A stretch of DNA of 64,000 bases, taken from assembly GCF_003352005.1 (NCBI RefSeq), contig NZ_CP024848.1, positions 691,001 to 755,000 on the forward strand, in the 5' to 3' direction. The position numbers and the translations under genes are program-made. This DNA is from Oceanobacillus zhaokaii (GTDB lineage Bacteria > Bacillota > Bacilli > Bacillales > Amphibacillaceae). Shown here one piece after another: positions 52,461 to 61,813 of this stretch. Under the pieces are notes generated by a model. The model had not been told where the DNA came from. It made no database searches and was given only the letters and a program-made list of their open reading frames with translations. Position 1 is the stretch's first letter; each line of letters begins with the position of its first letter.

Positions 52461-53554
52461 AATTAATGGGGAATAGCGAAGTACAAATTTCTGAAAAGGA
52501 TATTGCAATTGCAGTCCCTTCAATCGTTATTGCAGTTGGAATCCTCTCTTTGCCAGCAAAGCTCGCTAATGTAACGATATCATCTGATGGATGGATACCA
52601 TTGCTTGTAAGTGGAATGATTATGATTATTGTAACATGGCTATTCGTAAAAGTAGCATCTCGTTTTCCTAATCAGAGCTTTTTTGCCTTCGGATCGAAAT
52701 TAGTGACAAAGCCGATTGCAATCGTCTTAATATTTCTGTTTGCCATCCAAGGGATCCTTGTTACAGCTTTTGAGGTTCGGGAAATAGCCGATATCTCCCA
52801 AATTTATTTGTTAAATGATACCCCAATGGAGGTATTGTCACTCAGTTTTTTATTAGTTGTTATTTATGCTGTCTCAGGGGAAAGGGCAGGAATTTTTCGC
52901 TTGAATATGCTGTTTTTTCCATTCATTATTTTCATCTCCTTTTTTGTGATTATTCTATCCATTGGCTGGATCCAGCCAGAAAATCTGCTACCTGTTTTTC
53001 AAACAAGCCTAAGCGGTTATATGGAGGGGGTAAAAACGAGCATCAATTTTTATGGGAATATCGGCTTTCTCCTGTTCTATATTGCACTTGCTAAACAGCC
53101 TAAAAAAGCACCGAAAATGGCTGCAATAGGTATGACATTTGTCGTTGTTTTGTACACGCTGCTATTCATAGCCTGTGTCGGTGTGATGGGAAATGGAGCG
53201 ACAACGAATTTGATCTATCCGACAATTGATTTAGCTAAGGAATTGGAAATTCCGGGTGGATTTTTTGAAAGGTTTGATTCGGTATTTTTTACGATTTGGG
53301 TGATGGCAATATTTAATACTGCTGTAATAGCTCTTGATGTCGCAGTTTTGGCCCTTCAGTCCGTATTTAAGAAGTTAAAGAAGCAAACAATTATTTTTAT
53401 GTTAGCCCCGTTAGCGTATTTCATTGGTCTGCTTCCAAAGGATTATGTCGAGGTTTCAACATTAGCATTGTTTACAACCTATTATGCACTAATTCTAATC
53501 TTCTTTGTGACACTATTATTTACGATTATGTCGAAGATTAAGGGAGTGAAGTAA
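52457..53554 (+). CDS. Spore germinant receptor B subunit (GerAB family)
   Basis: Ten-helix amino acid/polyamine transporter-like protein of 365 aa. It starts with EVQISEKDIAIAVPSIVIAVGILSLPAKLA, whose unwound helix 1 region (GILSLP) is the ligand site in this family. The remaining helices and a short Lys-rich end match GerAB. It overlaps the A gene by 4 bp (ATGA), which implies coupled translation. It is the probable germinant-binding subunit, located in the spore inner membrane. Confidence 0.93.
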   Translation: MKLMGNSEVQISEKDIAIAVPSIVIAVGILSLPAKLANVTISSDGWIPLLVSGMIMIIVTWLFVKVASRFPNQSFFAFGSKLVTKPIAIVLIFLFAIQGILVTAFEVREIADISQIYLLNDTPMEVLSLSFLLVVIYAVSGERAGIFRLNMLFFPFIIFISFFVIILSIGWIQPENLLPVFQTSLSGYMEGVKTSINFYGNIGFLLFYIALAKQPKKAPKMAAIGMTFVVVLYTLLFIACVGVMGNGATTNLIYPTIDLAKELEIPGGFFERFDSVFFTIWVMAIFNTAVIALDVAVLALQSVFKKLKKQTIIFMLAPLAYFIGLLPKDYVEVSTLALFTTYYALILIFFVTLLFTIMSKIKGVK

Positions 53555-53555
53555 A

Positions 53556-54743
53556 TTGTTGAAGAGAAAGAAATTGATTCTCATCTCTTTGATAATCCCT
53601 ATTTTTCTTACGGGATGCTGGGGAAGGGTTGAAATAGAGAATAGAGGATTTGTGATTGGTACTGCGATCGATTTAGAAGGGAAACAAGGAAATGAGAAAT
53701 ACGAATTACTGATGACCAATCAGCTAATAAATCCTGCTGCTGCAAGTACACCATCAAATGGAGGAGGAGGCGGACAAAAGGGATTTATCAATATTAGTGC
53801 TAAAAGTGAGAGTCTGTTTACTGCCTCACGAAAAATGAGAAGTAGCACAAATTTAATTCCTTATTACCAGCATTTAAAAGTAATATTGGTTTCTGAAGAA
53901 GTATTGAGCGAGCCCGGATTATTCTCCGATGTGATGGATGTATTTGTTAGAAATCATGAATTACGAAGAGGGGTAAAGGTATTTGTTACAGAAGAAGAGG
54001 CAAATAAAGTATTAGAATATGTTCCAGAAATTGAGAAAACACCTGCAATGTTCCTAGATAAGCTTACCGAGAACAGTAAAAATTCCGGGGTCCCTGAACC
54101 AAAAAAGGTTGATCGACTACAAAATAATTTTATTTACGAGCGGAGCTATTTTATTCCGCGTATTAAACTCGAAAGTAATGAAATTGTTTATGAGGATGCA
54201 GTAGTGGTACAGGGTTCTAATAATCAAATGGTGGGTATGCTTAATGCGGAGGAGACGAAAGGACTATTATATATTATCGATAATACAAAGGGAGGAAGTA
54301 TTGAAACAAAATTTAATGGAAATTTAGTGGCAGTCGAAACCTCACGTACAAGACCGAAGATTACATTAACCAAAAAGGATAAGGAAAACCTTAGATTCTC
54401 TTTGAAGGTAAATTTTGAAGGCAGTATAGAAGAGCACTTCGGGAAAGTGAATGTATTGAAAGAGAAAACGATTGCGGAGATTGAAACGGCTGTAGAGAAG
54501 GATATAAAGAAAATGGTGGAGCGGACGATTGAAAAGGCGAAAACAGAATATGAGGTAGACGTGATTGGACTGGGCGAAGTGATTAGGGAGCATCACTATG
54601 ATTTATGGACAACCTTAGTAGATAATTGGGATCGTGGGGAAAATTATTTTTCAAAAAGTACAGTGGATGTTACAGTCGAGGCAAATATTACTTCCACGGG
54701 TGCATCAAATCGGATCAAACAGAAGGGAAAACGTGATGAATAA
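53556..54743 (+). CDS. Spore germinant receptor C subunit, lipoprotein (Ger(x)C)
   Basis: Lipoprotein of 395 aa with a signal peptide ending in the lipobox FLTGC (Cys about residue 21), then WGRVEIENRGFVIGTAIDLEG, the standard Ger(x)C opening. It anchors on the outer face of the spore inner membrane and completes the A/B/C receptor. The TTG at 53556 follows AGGGAG at 9 nt. Its stop codon overlaps the start of a further small gene (TAATG), which extends the operon. Confidence 0.93.
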   Translation: MLKRKKLILISLIIPIFLTGCWGRVEIENRGFVIGTAIDLEGKQGNEKYELLMTNQLINPAAASTPSNGGGGGQKGFINISAKSESLFTASRKMRSSTNLIPYYQHLKVILVSEEVLSEPGLFSDVMDVFVRNHELRRGVKVFVTEEEANKVLEYVPEIEKTPAMFLDKLTENSKNSGVPEPKKVDRLQNNFIYERSYFIPRIKLESNEIVYEDAVVVQGSNNQMVGMLNAEETKGLLYIIDNTKGGSIETKFNGNLVAVETSRTRPKITLTKKDKENLRFSLKVNFEGSIEEHFGKVNVLKEKTIAEIETAVEKDIKKMVERTIEKAKTEYEVDVIGLGEVIREHHYDLWTTLVDNWDRGENYFSKSTVDVTVEANITSTGASNRIKQKGKRDE

Positions 54744-54904
54744 TGTGGCAAAACATTATCGAAAGAGTGCCTAGTATGCTGGGGATTTTCTGCACGATAT
54801 TAACCGTCCTTATCCCGTATTTGGTCTTAAAAATCAATCAAATGCTTCATAAACATGGGGATCCGCCCTGGAAGAAAGAGGGTTCTAAAGAGGAAAGCAG
54901 TTAA
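54743..54904 (+). CDS. Small one-helix protein, candidate D subunit of the germinant receptor
   Basis: A 53-aa frame begins at the ATG of the TAATG overlap with the C-subunit gene. It reads MWQNIIERVPSMLG, then a single hydrophobic segment IFCTILTVLIPYLVLKI and a charged tail (KINQMLHKHGDPPWKKE). Some Bacillus germinant receptor operons carry a small membrane D gene that tunes receptor action, usually with two helices. The tight overlap, membrane segment and position support a real gene. Being shorter than usual D proteins, it may be a divergent type. Confidence 0.65.
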   Translation: MWQNIIERVPSMLGIFCTILTVLIPYLVLKINQMLHKHGDPPWKKEGSKEESS

Positions 54905-54983
54905 GCCCGGTAAGGCAATTAAATTACTTTATACAGAGTAAGATGCTACACTTAATGCAAGATTACAAAAATGGGGTGTAGTA

Positions 54984-56489
54984 ATGAATCAACATACATA
55001 CTTAACTTTAGATGCAACAGAAATGGCGGAACTGATTAAAGGGAAGCAAGTGACACCGAAAGAGCTAGTAGAAATGGCTTTTGCACAATTGGATAAAGTT
55101 AATCCGACATTGAATATATTGACGAGCTCAAGAAAGGAAAAAGTATTAAAAGAAGCGGAGAGTATGGTAAATGAGGATGCTCCATTTGCTGGTGTTCCGA
55201 TCTTATTAAAAAATATTTCGCAAAGCTTAGAAGGTGAACCACTCACTTCTGGGTCGAAGCTTTTACAATCATCTATTTCCAAGCATGATTCATATTTTGT
55301 TAAAAAGTTCCGTGAAGCAGGGTTCAACTTTCTAGGGCACACGAATACTCCTGAATTCGGATTGAAAAATATTACGGAGCCAGAATTTTATGGACCGACA
55401 AGAAATCCATGGAATCCTGAATACTCTCCTGGAGGATCCAGTGGTGGATCAGCAGCTGCAATTGCAGCAGGTGTTGTGCCGCTAGCTGGTGCTAGTGATG
55501 GAGGAGGGTCGATTCGAATTCCAGCATCATTTACAGGATTGTTTGGATTAAAACCAACAAGAGGACGGACGCCGATTGGTCCTGGGTATGGTCGTTCTTG
55601 GCAAGGTGCCTCTATTAATTTTGTCTTAAGTAGAAGTGTTCGTGATAGTGCAGCAATGCTGGATATCCTTCAAGTTGTACAACCTGAAGCTGCATACCAA
55701 ACGCCACTCTTCCCTGGAAGCTATGTGGAGCAAATGAAAGCAGCGTTCGATAAACCATTACGCATTGCCTTCACAACGAATTCACCAGTTGGGACACCGG
55801 TTTCAGAGGATGCCAAGGAAGCAGTTATGAAAACAGTAAAATGGCTTGAACAGCAAGGGCATCATGTAGAAGAAAAGGATAATCCAGTTGATGGCCTGCA
55901 GTTGATGAAAGATTATTATTTAATGAATAGCGGCGAAATGCATTCAACCATCCGCAGTTTAGAAAAAGCAATCGGACAAAATATCACTGCAAATGACGTG
56001 GAAATTGAATCTTGGGTCTTAAGTGAAGCTGGCAAAACCGTTAGTGCGGCAGAGTATTCAGAGAGTCTTGCATCATGGGATGTAGCAGCAGAGCAAATGG
56101 CTAATTTCCACCGAATGTTTGATTTTTATATTATGCCTGCAACGGCTGAAACAGCGCCAAAGGTTGGGGAGCTTCCTTTGTCAGCCGAAGAACAGGCTGA
56201 ATTGATTGAACGGATTGGTAAAGTAAATAAAGAACAACAACAACAAATGGTATATGATATGTTCCTGCCAAGCTTGACGTATACACCATTTACCCAGCTT
56301 GCCAATTTAACTGGACAGCCTGCAATATCGTTACCTGTTCATTTAGCGGATAATGGCCTGCCACTAGGTGTACAAGTCATGGCACAAAAAGGGGAAGAGC
56401 ATCGATTGTTACAGCTCTCTGCACAATTGGAACAGTCTGATTTTTGGATTGGGATGAAAGGCAATCCCTATTTCAATGGTGTTTATTGA
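54984..56489 (+). CDS. Amidase (amidase signature family)
   Basis: Ser-cisSer-Lys hydrolase of 501 aa. The triad is visible: Lys in PILLKNIS (about residue 77), cis-Ser in PGGSSGGSAAAIAAG, and the nucleophile Ser in SDGGGSIRIPASFTGLFGLKPTRGR. Family members cleave carboxamides or transfer ammonia (GatA). The lack of gatC/gatB neighbours and the divergent C-terminal half favour a stand-alone amidase of unknown substrate. The ATG follows GGGGTG. A terminator follows at 56505. Confidence 0.88.
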   Translation: MNQHTYLTLDATEMAELIKGKQVTPKELVEMAFAQLDKVNPTLNILTSSRKEKVLKEAESMVNEDAPFAGVPILLKNISQSLEGEPLTSGSKLLQSSISKHDSYFVKKFREAGFNFLGHTNTPEFGLKNITEPEFYGPTRNPWNPEYSPGGSSGGSAAAIAAGVVPLAGASDGGGSIRIPASFTGLFGLKPTRGRTPIGPGYGRSWQGASINFVLSRSVRDSAAMLDILQVVQPEAAYQTPLFPGSYVEQMKAAFDKPLRIAFTTNSPVGTPVSEDAKEAVMKTVKWLEQQGHHVEEKDNPVDGLQLMKDYYLMNSGEMHSTIRSLEKAIGQNITANDVEIESWVLSEAGKTVSAAEYSESLASWDVAAEQMANFHRMFDFYIMPATAETAPKVGELPLSAEEQAELIERIGKVNKEQQQQMVYDMFLPSLTYTPFTQLANLTGQPAISLPVHLADNGLPLGVQVMAQKGEEHRLLQLSAQLEQSDFWIGMKGNPYFNGVY

Positions 56490-56504
56490 TTGATCGTTTG
56501 TTTG

Positions 56505-56538
56505 AAGAGGAGCATTCAGAGAAGAGTGCTCCTCTTTT
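56505..56538 (+). terminator. Terminator after the amidase gene
   Basis: AAGAGGAGCA pairs with TGCTCCTCTT over 10 bp and is followed by TT; the distance from the stop is 16 bp. Confidence 0.85.
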
Positions 56539-56734
56539 GTGGTTGGAAGCTCTATCTAAGACTCTGCCGCTCCACCTAACCCAAAAAACAAATCTAGTAT
56601 ATTAAGCTATCTATCTGTAAATACTATGAATACAAATAATTCCGCTTTTACTTCTCAATCTTTTCTTGTATAGTTATAGTAGTAGAAGAGATAGAAGATG
56701 CCGTTTAAAGGGTGGAGAGAGGGGCTATAAAGAA

Positions 56735-57697
56735 ATGCAAAAGACGCAGACATATAATGAAAAGATTGAAAGAGTTTTATTAAATATAAATAAAGTGATT
56801 ATTGGAAAAGAAGAAGCTGCAACGCTTAGTTTAGTCGCGCTGCTCGCCGGTGGACATGTATTGTTAGAAGACGTTCCGGGAGTAGGTAAGACAATGCTCG
56901 TTCGAACAATTGCAAAATCATTAGATTGTGATTTTAAGAGAATTCAATTCACCCCAGATTTATTACCATCCGATATTACAGGTGTTTCGATTTATAACCC
57001 TAAAGAACTGGAGTTTGAGTTTCGCGCAGGCCCAATCTTAGGGAATATTATACTTGCAGATGAAATCAATCGAACCTCGCCGAAGACACAATCCTCACTG
57101 CTCGAAGCAATGGAAGAGAACAGTGTGACAGTAGATGGCCAAACGATTCCCTTAAAAACACCTTTCTTTGTAATGGCAACCCAGAATCCAATCGAATACG
57201 AAGGAACATATCCACTCCCAGAAGCACAATTAGATCGGTTTATTTTAAAACTAAGAATGGGCTATCCTTCCTACCAGGATGAGCTGGAAATGCTTGAGCG
57301 CACATCAAGAAATCACCCAATTGAAGCAATTCATTCTGTTTTAAACAGGGATGAGCTAATATCCATTCAAGAGGAAGTTAAGGATGTTTATATTGATCGG
57401 AATGTACAACAATATATTATTAATCTTGTAACGAGAACGAGGGAAAATCCATCCATTTATTTAGGAGTCAGTCCGCGTGGCTCGATGGCATTAATGAAGG
57501 CTGCGAAGGCATATGCATATATCCATGATAGAAATTATGTTTTACCAGATGATGTGAAATTTCTAGCACCATATGTTATGGCACACCGGATTATTTTAAC
57601 ATCAGAGGCGAAATATGAAGGTATGACGAACGAAGAAATTATCTCTTCCATTGTTAAAACAACACATATTCCGATTCGAAAGGAATTTCTTGAATGA
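56735..57697 (+). CDS. yeaC: MoxR-family AAA+ ATPase (YeaC)
   Basis: AAA+ ATPase of 320 aa. Walker A is EDVPGVGKTM and Walker B is ILADEINR. It also carries PKTQSSLLEAMEE (helix 2 insert region), the sensor-1 motif MATQNP and PLPEAQLDRF. The C-terminal lid holds YLGVSPRGSMALMKAAKAYA. MoxR ATPases act as chaperones with DUF58 and transglutaminase partners, which follow here as in B. subtilis yeaC-yeaD-yebA. The ATG at 56735 is preferred since upstream codons (YSSRRDRRCRLKGG) are unlike the family. Confidence 0.92.
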   Translation: MQKTQTYNEKIERVLLNINKVIIGKEEAATLSLVALLAGGHVLLEDVPGVGKTMLVRTIAKSLDCDFKRIQFTPDLLPSDITGVSIYNPKELEFEFRAGPILGNIILADEINRTSPKTQSSLLEAMEENSVTVDGQTIPLKTPFFVMATQNPIEYEGTYPLPEAQLDRFILKLRMGYPSYQDELEMLERTSRNHPIEAIHSVLNRDELISIQEEVKDVYIDRNVQQYIINLVTRTRENPSIYLGVSPRGSMALMKAAKAYAYIHDRNYVLPDDVKFLAPYVMAHRIILTSEAKYEGMTNEEIISSIVKTTHIPIRKEFLE

Positions 57698-58959
57698 AAG
57701 CATTGCTAAAATTCATTAGTAATTTTCTTTTTGTTATAGTTGCTTTCATTGCCTTATTTGCTTATGCAATGTTCCAAGGAGGATTTGTTAGCTGGTTCCT
57801 TTTTTATGGCTTCCTTCCAATACTTTTTTACCATTTCTGTTTATTGCTTTACCCGATAAAAAATTGGAAGGCAACACGACGACTAAATCATTCTGTTTTC
57901 CATGCAGGAGATGGAGTGAAGGTTACGATCGAATTAGAGCGGTCTATTCCTTTTCCATTATTCTATTGCATTGTGGAGGAAAAACTTCCGAGGACTTTAA
58001 ATAGAATGGATACTCGTCGTGAAAAATATCATTCCATGGAAAAGCCGAAGCAATTATATAGTTATCGGATTGTGAAAAGAGTAATATTTCCATTATTTAA
58101 GCGGAAAGTGGAGATTTCCTACAAGCTTTCAGAGGTTCCTCGTGGAGAGCATCAGTTGACAGGTATTGGAGTGCAGACTGGTGATATATTCGGTTTTGTA
58201 AAAAAGGAAAGTGTTTTTCCTATTGTTGACGAGTTTACTGCATATCCGAATGAACGACCACTTCGAATTATTGAGAGGGTAAGCAGCTTTGAGCATGGTT
58301 CCATCGCTTCTTCTGTTCAAAATTTAAAGAACACGAATGTTGTAACAGGAGTTCGTGAATATGCGCCTGGTGATCGGTTTTCTTGGATTGATTGGAAACA
58401 GACTGCCAGGAAAAATGCGGTCATGACAAAGGAATTTGAACAGGAGAAGAACACCAATATGCTTGTCATTCTAGACCATTGCAATTATCAAGGGATAAAT
58501 TCTTTAGCATTTGAAGCAACAATTGAATTAACACTTTCCTTAATGGAGACGATTCGCAAACAGGCGACACAAGTTGGGTTGGTATCAATCGGTCAAGATA
58601 TGAAACGATTTCCAATCTATGATACAACGACAAGTACTGTAATAAAAAGGCATTTAACAAGACTGGAACCCACAGGTGAAAGACCATTTTCGTTGATGCT
58701 AAAAGAAAAAGTAAAAGAGATAAGCAGTGGGGAGATTGTGATTGTAATCACCACGCATTTAGATGACTTCTTCAAACAAACGCTGCAGCAAATGGGCCAG
58801 CGAATCAATCAAGTAGCTGTTATCTTTATACAATCTGCAGCACTGATTTCGGGAAAAGAACATCAGATTATCAAGCAGTTTGAGTTTTCAAATGTTGGTA
58901 TTCAAGTTTTGACGGAACACCAATTAGTGCAGAATCCAATTGAGGTGGGCTTAAGATGA
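57694..58959 (+). CDS. yeaD: DUF58 domain protein (YeaD)
   Basis: Protein of 421 aa with two N-terminal membrane helices (about residues 8-55), a beta-rich middle domain and a C-terminal DUF58/VWA-like domain marked by GVREYAPGDRFSWIDWKQTARKN and MLVILDH. It overlaps the MoxR gene by 4 bp and the next gene by 4 bp. The MoxR-DUF58-transglutaminase trio is widely conserved, though its role, possibly at the cell envelope, is unproven. Confidence 0.9.
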   Translation: MKALLKFISNFLFVIVAFIALFAYAMFQGGFVSWFLFYGFLPILFYHFCLLLYPIKNWKATRRLNHSVFHAGDGVKVTIELERSIPFPLFYCIVEEKLPRTLNRMDTRREKYHSMEKPKQLYSYRIVKRVIFPLFKRKVEISYKLSEVPRGEHQLTGIGVQTGDIFGFVKKESVFPIVDEFTAYPNERPLRIIERVSSFEHGSIASSVQNLKNTNVVTGVREYAPGDRFSWIDWKQTARKNAVMTKEFEQEKNTNMLVILDHCNYQGINSLAFEATIELTLSLMETIRKQATQVGLVSIGQDMKRFPIYDTTTSTVIKRHLTRLEPTGERPFSLMLKEKVKEISSGEIVIVITTHLDDFFKQTLQQMGQRINQVAVIFIQSAALISGKEHQIIKQFEFSNVGIQVLTEHQLVQNPIEVGLR

Positions 58960-61139
58960 GTAAATTAAAACCTTTTCAATCATCAACGATCTACGCCTCT
59001 ATTTTGTATTTTTTTGGTCTTTTATTATTTTTGGAATGGTTGTATCCGATTAAGGATGTGACCGATACTGATAGTTTAACAGTGTTTATTATTTATTCTT
59101 TGTTTTGCTTTCTTATCTCGATGTTTCAGTTTAGATGGTGGATTTCGTTTTTATTAAAAGGACTTGCGATGGTGTTCATACTAAATGGCTTATATTTCGA
59201 AATTTCGATATTGAGCATTCTTTGGTATGAACAACTGATAACGGAGTTCATCTTTAATTTTGAGGCTCTCTTTTCTCAATCCTGGTACGCACTAACGCCA
59301 TTATTCCGGAGCTTTTTATTTTTATTGCTAATTTGGTTGATGAGTTATTTACTTTATTATTGGTTTGTTCAAATGAAGCGGATTTTCCTCTTCGTATTAC
59401 TAACCTTTATTTATTTAGCTGTCCTGGATACGTTCACAGTTTACGATGGGGCAATGTCCATTGTAAGAACATTTATCATTTCCTTACTTGCATTAGGCAT
59501 CGCCAATTTCATGAAAGAAATTGATAAGGAAACAATTCGTTTTCAGTGGTTGAAACGGTCCCCAATCTGGTTGCTGCCAATCATTGCGATTGCACTCTTT
59601 TCAACTATTATTGGGGTTGCAGCTCCTAAATTAGAACCACAATGGCCAGATCCGGTTCCATTTATTCAGAGTGCAGCGGAGAATGCAGGTGGAGGAAGCA
59701 GCTCGGTAATCCAAAAGGTAGGCTACGGTGAGGATGACTCGAGACTGGGCGGTTCGTTCGTTCAGGACCACACGCATGTATTCTATGCTACCGTGAAAGA
59801 TGAACAGTATTGGAGAATCGAATCAAAGGATGTTTACACAGGTAAGGGCTGGGAGCTTTCAACACAACCTAGCTATGAGCAGCAGCCGAATGGAAATATT
59901 ACGTTAGAAACGTTCAACAGTACTGTAGAAACAGAAAGTATGGAAGGGTCAATCGAATTAACAAATACAGAAATTGGCAAGGTTATCTATCCATATGGTG
60001 TGTCTCAAGTACAAGGTGATGCAGATTATGCACTAGACGAGAAATCTGGAGCAATTGAATTAAGCCTTCATAATGAGGATATAACGTCGTTTATGTATAA
60101 TATGGAGTATGACCAACCATCCTTTTCCATTAATGAATTACGGGAAAGCAGTGAACCGTATCCGTTAGAAATCAGCAATCAATATACCCAGCTTCCACCG
60201 GCATTACCAGAAAGGGTTGCTTTGTTAGCGGAAGAAATTACTGCTGATCAAGATAATCGTTATGACAAAGTTAAGGCAGTTGAAAATTACTTTAACAGCA
60301 ACGGGTTTGTCTATCAAACTACAGATGTTCCGATTCCAGAACAAAATCAAGACTATGTGGATCAATTTTTATTCGATTCTAAAGTCGGATATTGTGATAA
60401 TTATTCAACGTCAATGGTTGTTTTGCTAAGGACATTGGATATTCCAGCAAGATGGGTGAAGGGCTTTGCAAGCGGAGAAATTGTTGAGCGTGGAGAAGGT
60501 GGTTACTACGTTTATGAAGTAACGAATGCAAATGCGCATTCTTGGGTTGAAGTATATTTTCCAGAGGTTGGCTGGGTTCCATTTGAGCCGACGCAAGGGT
60601 TTGCCAATACATCTGACTTCCATTTGGATACAGAAGGAAATCGTGAATCGGTAGAAAATGATGCAATTACTCCAACACCGGAACGTCAGAATCCGGAAGA
60701 GCAAGTGGAGGAAACAGTAATTCCTGAAACTGAGAATACTGCCGGTAATACGGAAGCATTGACATTTACGATAAACTGGTGGTATGCAGCGATTGGCATA
60801 GCTGTCTTAGCAGCTGTTTTATTCATCATTTACAAAGCGAGATTCCGCCTACAAATGTATTTTATTTCGTTAAATTTAACAACTAAACAAGATGCTAAAA
60901 CATTCCAGGAGGCATATCACTTCTTAATTAAAATCTTAAGTGGTCGCGGCTATGAAAAGGAGCCTGGCCAAACGTTGCGTGAATTTGCAAACAAGGTTGA
61001 CGCGCTTTACCACACAAACGAAATGGGACAATTAACGAGCAACTATGAGCGGATGCTGTATAAGAATGAAATTGAAAATGCTGAATTTGAGAAGCTAACG
61101 AAATTATGGAAAGATTTAATCAAACGGATAATGGGTTGA
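58956..61139 (+). CDS. yebA: Transglutaminase-like membrane protein (YebA)
   Basis: Protein of 727 aa. About six N-terminal helices (residues 15-215) are followed by an extracytoplasmic part with a transglutaminase core. The catalytic Cys is in KVGYCDNYSTSMVVLLR, the His in NANAHSWVEVYFP, and the Asp position is read near GWVPFEPTQG. A further helix (WWYAAIGIAVLAAVLFII) and a cytoplasmic DUF4129-like tail end the protein. It closes the yeaC-yeaD-yebA unit, and guaA follows after a 670-bp spacer as in B. subtilis. Confidence 0.9.
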   Translation: MSKLKPFQSSTIYASILYFFGLLLFLEWLYPIKDVTDTDSLTVFIIYSLFCFLISMFQFRWWISFLLKGLAMVFILNGLYFEISILSILWYEQLITEFIFNFEALFSQSWYALTPLFRSFLFLLLIWLMSYLLYYWFVQMKRIFLFVLLTFIYLAVLDTFTVYDGAMSIVRTFIISLLALGIANFMKEIDKETIRFQWLKRSPIWLLPIIAIALFSTIIGVAAPKLEPQWPDPVPFIQSAAENAGGGSSSVIQKVGYGEDDSRLGGSFVQDHTHVFYATVKDEQYWRIESKDVYTGKGWELSTQPSYEQQPNGNITLETFNSTVETESMEGSIELTNTEIGKVIYPYGVSQVQGDADYALDEKSGAIELSLHNEDITSFMYNMEYDQPSFSINELRESSEPYPLEISNQYTQLPPALPERVALLAEEITADQDNRYDKVKAVENYFNSNGFVYQTTDVPIPEQNQDYVDQFLFDSKVGYCDNYSTSMVVLLRTLDIPARWVKGFASGEIVERGEGGYYVYEVTNANAHSWVEVYFPEVGWVPFEPTQGFANTSDFHLDTEGNRESVENDAITPTPERQNPEEQVEETVIPETENTAGNTEALTFTINWWYAAIGIAVLAAVLFIIYKARFRLQMYFISLNLTTKQDAKTFQEAYHFLIKILSGRGYEKEPGQTLREFANKVDALYHTNEMGQLTSNYERMLYKNEIENAEFEKLTKLWKDLIKRIMG

Positions 61140-61202
61140 CCGGAAAGTTCTTGCTTAGTAGAATAAGAACATATAAAAAGTTATAAAAATGATTGGTAAC
61201 AA

Positions 61203-61402
61203 AAGCGGAAGCGCCCGTTTAGCGACGTACGGACTGGACTGAACCGTAGGAGATAAAGGAAACACGGCGACCGTAGGGAGTCGATGTTGACTTTCACCAC
61301 AAGGGTATAAGTGCGACTAAGCCTCTGGTTTCACCAAGGCAAGTCTTCTTTATCGTACGGAGGTGAAGGAAGTCTCGCTAGTCGCTGGGCGCTGGAGCTG
61401 GA
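61203..61402. repeat. Dispersed 200-bp composite repeat (AAGCGGAAGCGCCCG...GGGCGCTGGAGCTGGA)
   Basis: The ends are inverted: GCGCCCGTTTAGCGA and TCGCTAGTCGCTGGGCGC. Inside are CCGTAGGAGATAAAGG, GACCGTAGGGAGTC and, at 61306-61352, a copy of the GTGC(A/G)ACTAAG hairpin family. The same outer ends occur in the short copy at 34384. It resembles intergenic repeats common in Bacillaceae. Confidence 0.7.
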
Positions 61403-61532
61403 TGTGGCCTTTCCGGAGAGAAAATTAGGAAGGGGAAAATAATTTAGCCTTTCTTATTTGGTAAAATGGCATTAGCAAAATTTGCGGTCATTGATACTCC
61501 TTTTTGAACAAACAAAGTTAAAACTGAATGAT

Positions 61533-61609
61533 ATGCCCTCGTATATCCTTGGAAATATGGTCCGAAAGTTTCTACCGGAGCACCGTAAATGCTCTGACTA
61601 TGAAGGCAG
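61533..61609 (+). promoter_or_regulatory. Purine (guanine-class) riboswitch aptamer
   Basis: P1 strands TGCCCTC and GAAGGCA enclose a core with conserved GTATATCC, ATATGG, GTTTCTACCGG, CACCGTAAAT and CTGACTATGAAGG, the diagnostic G-box text. The specificity base is C (61598), which pairs with guanine or hypoxanthine rather than adenine. It controls guaA by sensing the pathway's purine product. Confidence 0.93.
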
Positions 61610-61634
61610 AATATCTGGTCTGGTATTTTAATGG

Positions 61635-61708
61635 AACCTGGATTTCTGTCTTTTTCTAGCTATATGAAAATTTTGTATAGATGTGAAAAGCTGGAGTCTA
61701 GGTTTTTT
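61635..61708 (+). terminator. Riboswitch terminator of guaA, with competing antiterminator
   Basis: AACCTGGA (61635-61642) pairs with TCTAGGTT (61697-61704), and CTAGC pairs with GCTGG inside it, followed by six T. The upstream strand can instead pair with CAGAATATCTGGT (61607-61619), which overlaps the aptamer's P1. The two folds exclude each other, as expected for guanine-induced termination. Confidence 0.65.
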
Positions 61709-61813
61709 GCAGATAATAATATATAAAATCTTCAAATTAGGATGCGTGTTTTCAAGGCTCGGGCGCTACATTCACGAAGTAACTAAATTTCGCACAGATA
61801 AAGGAGCATAATC

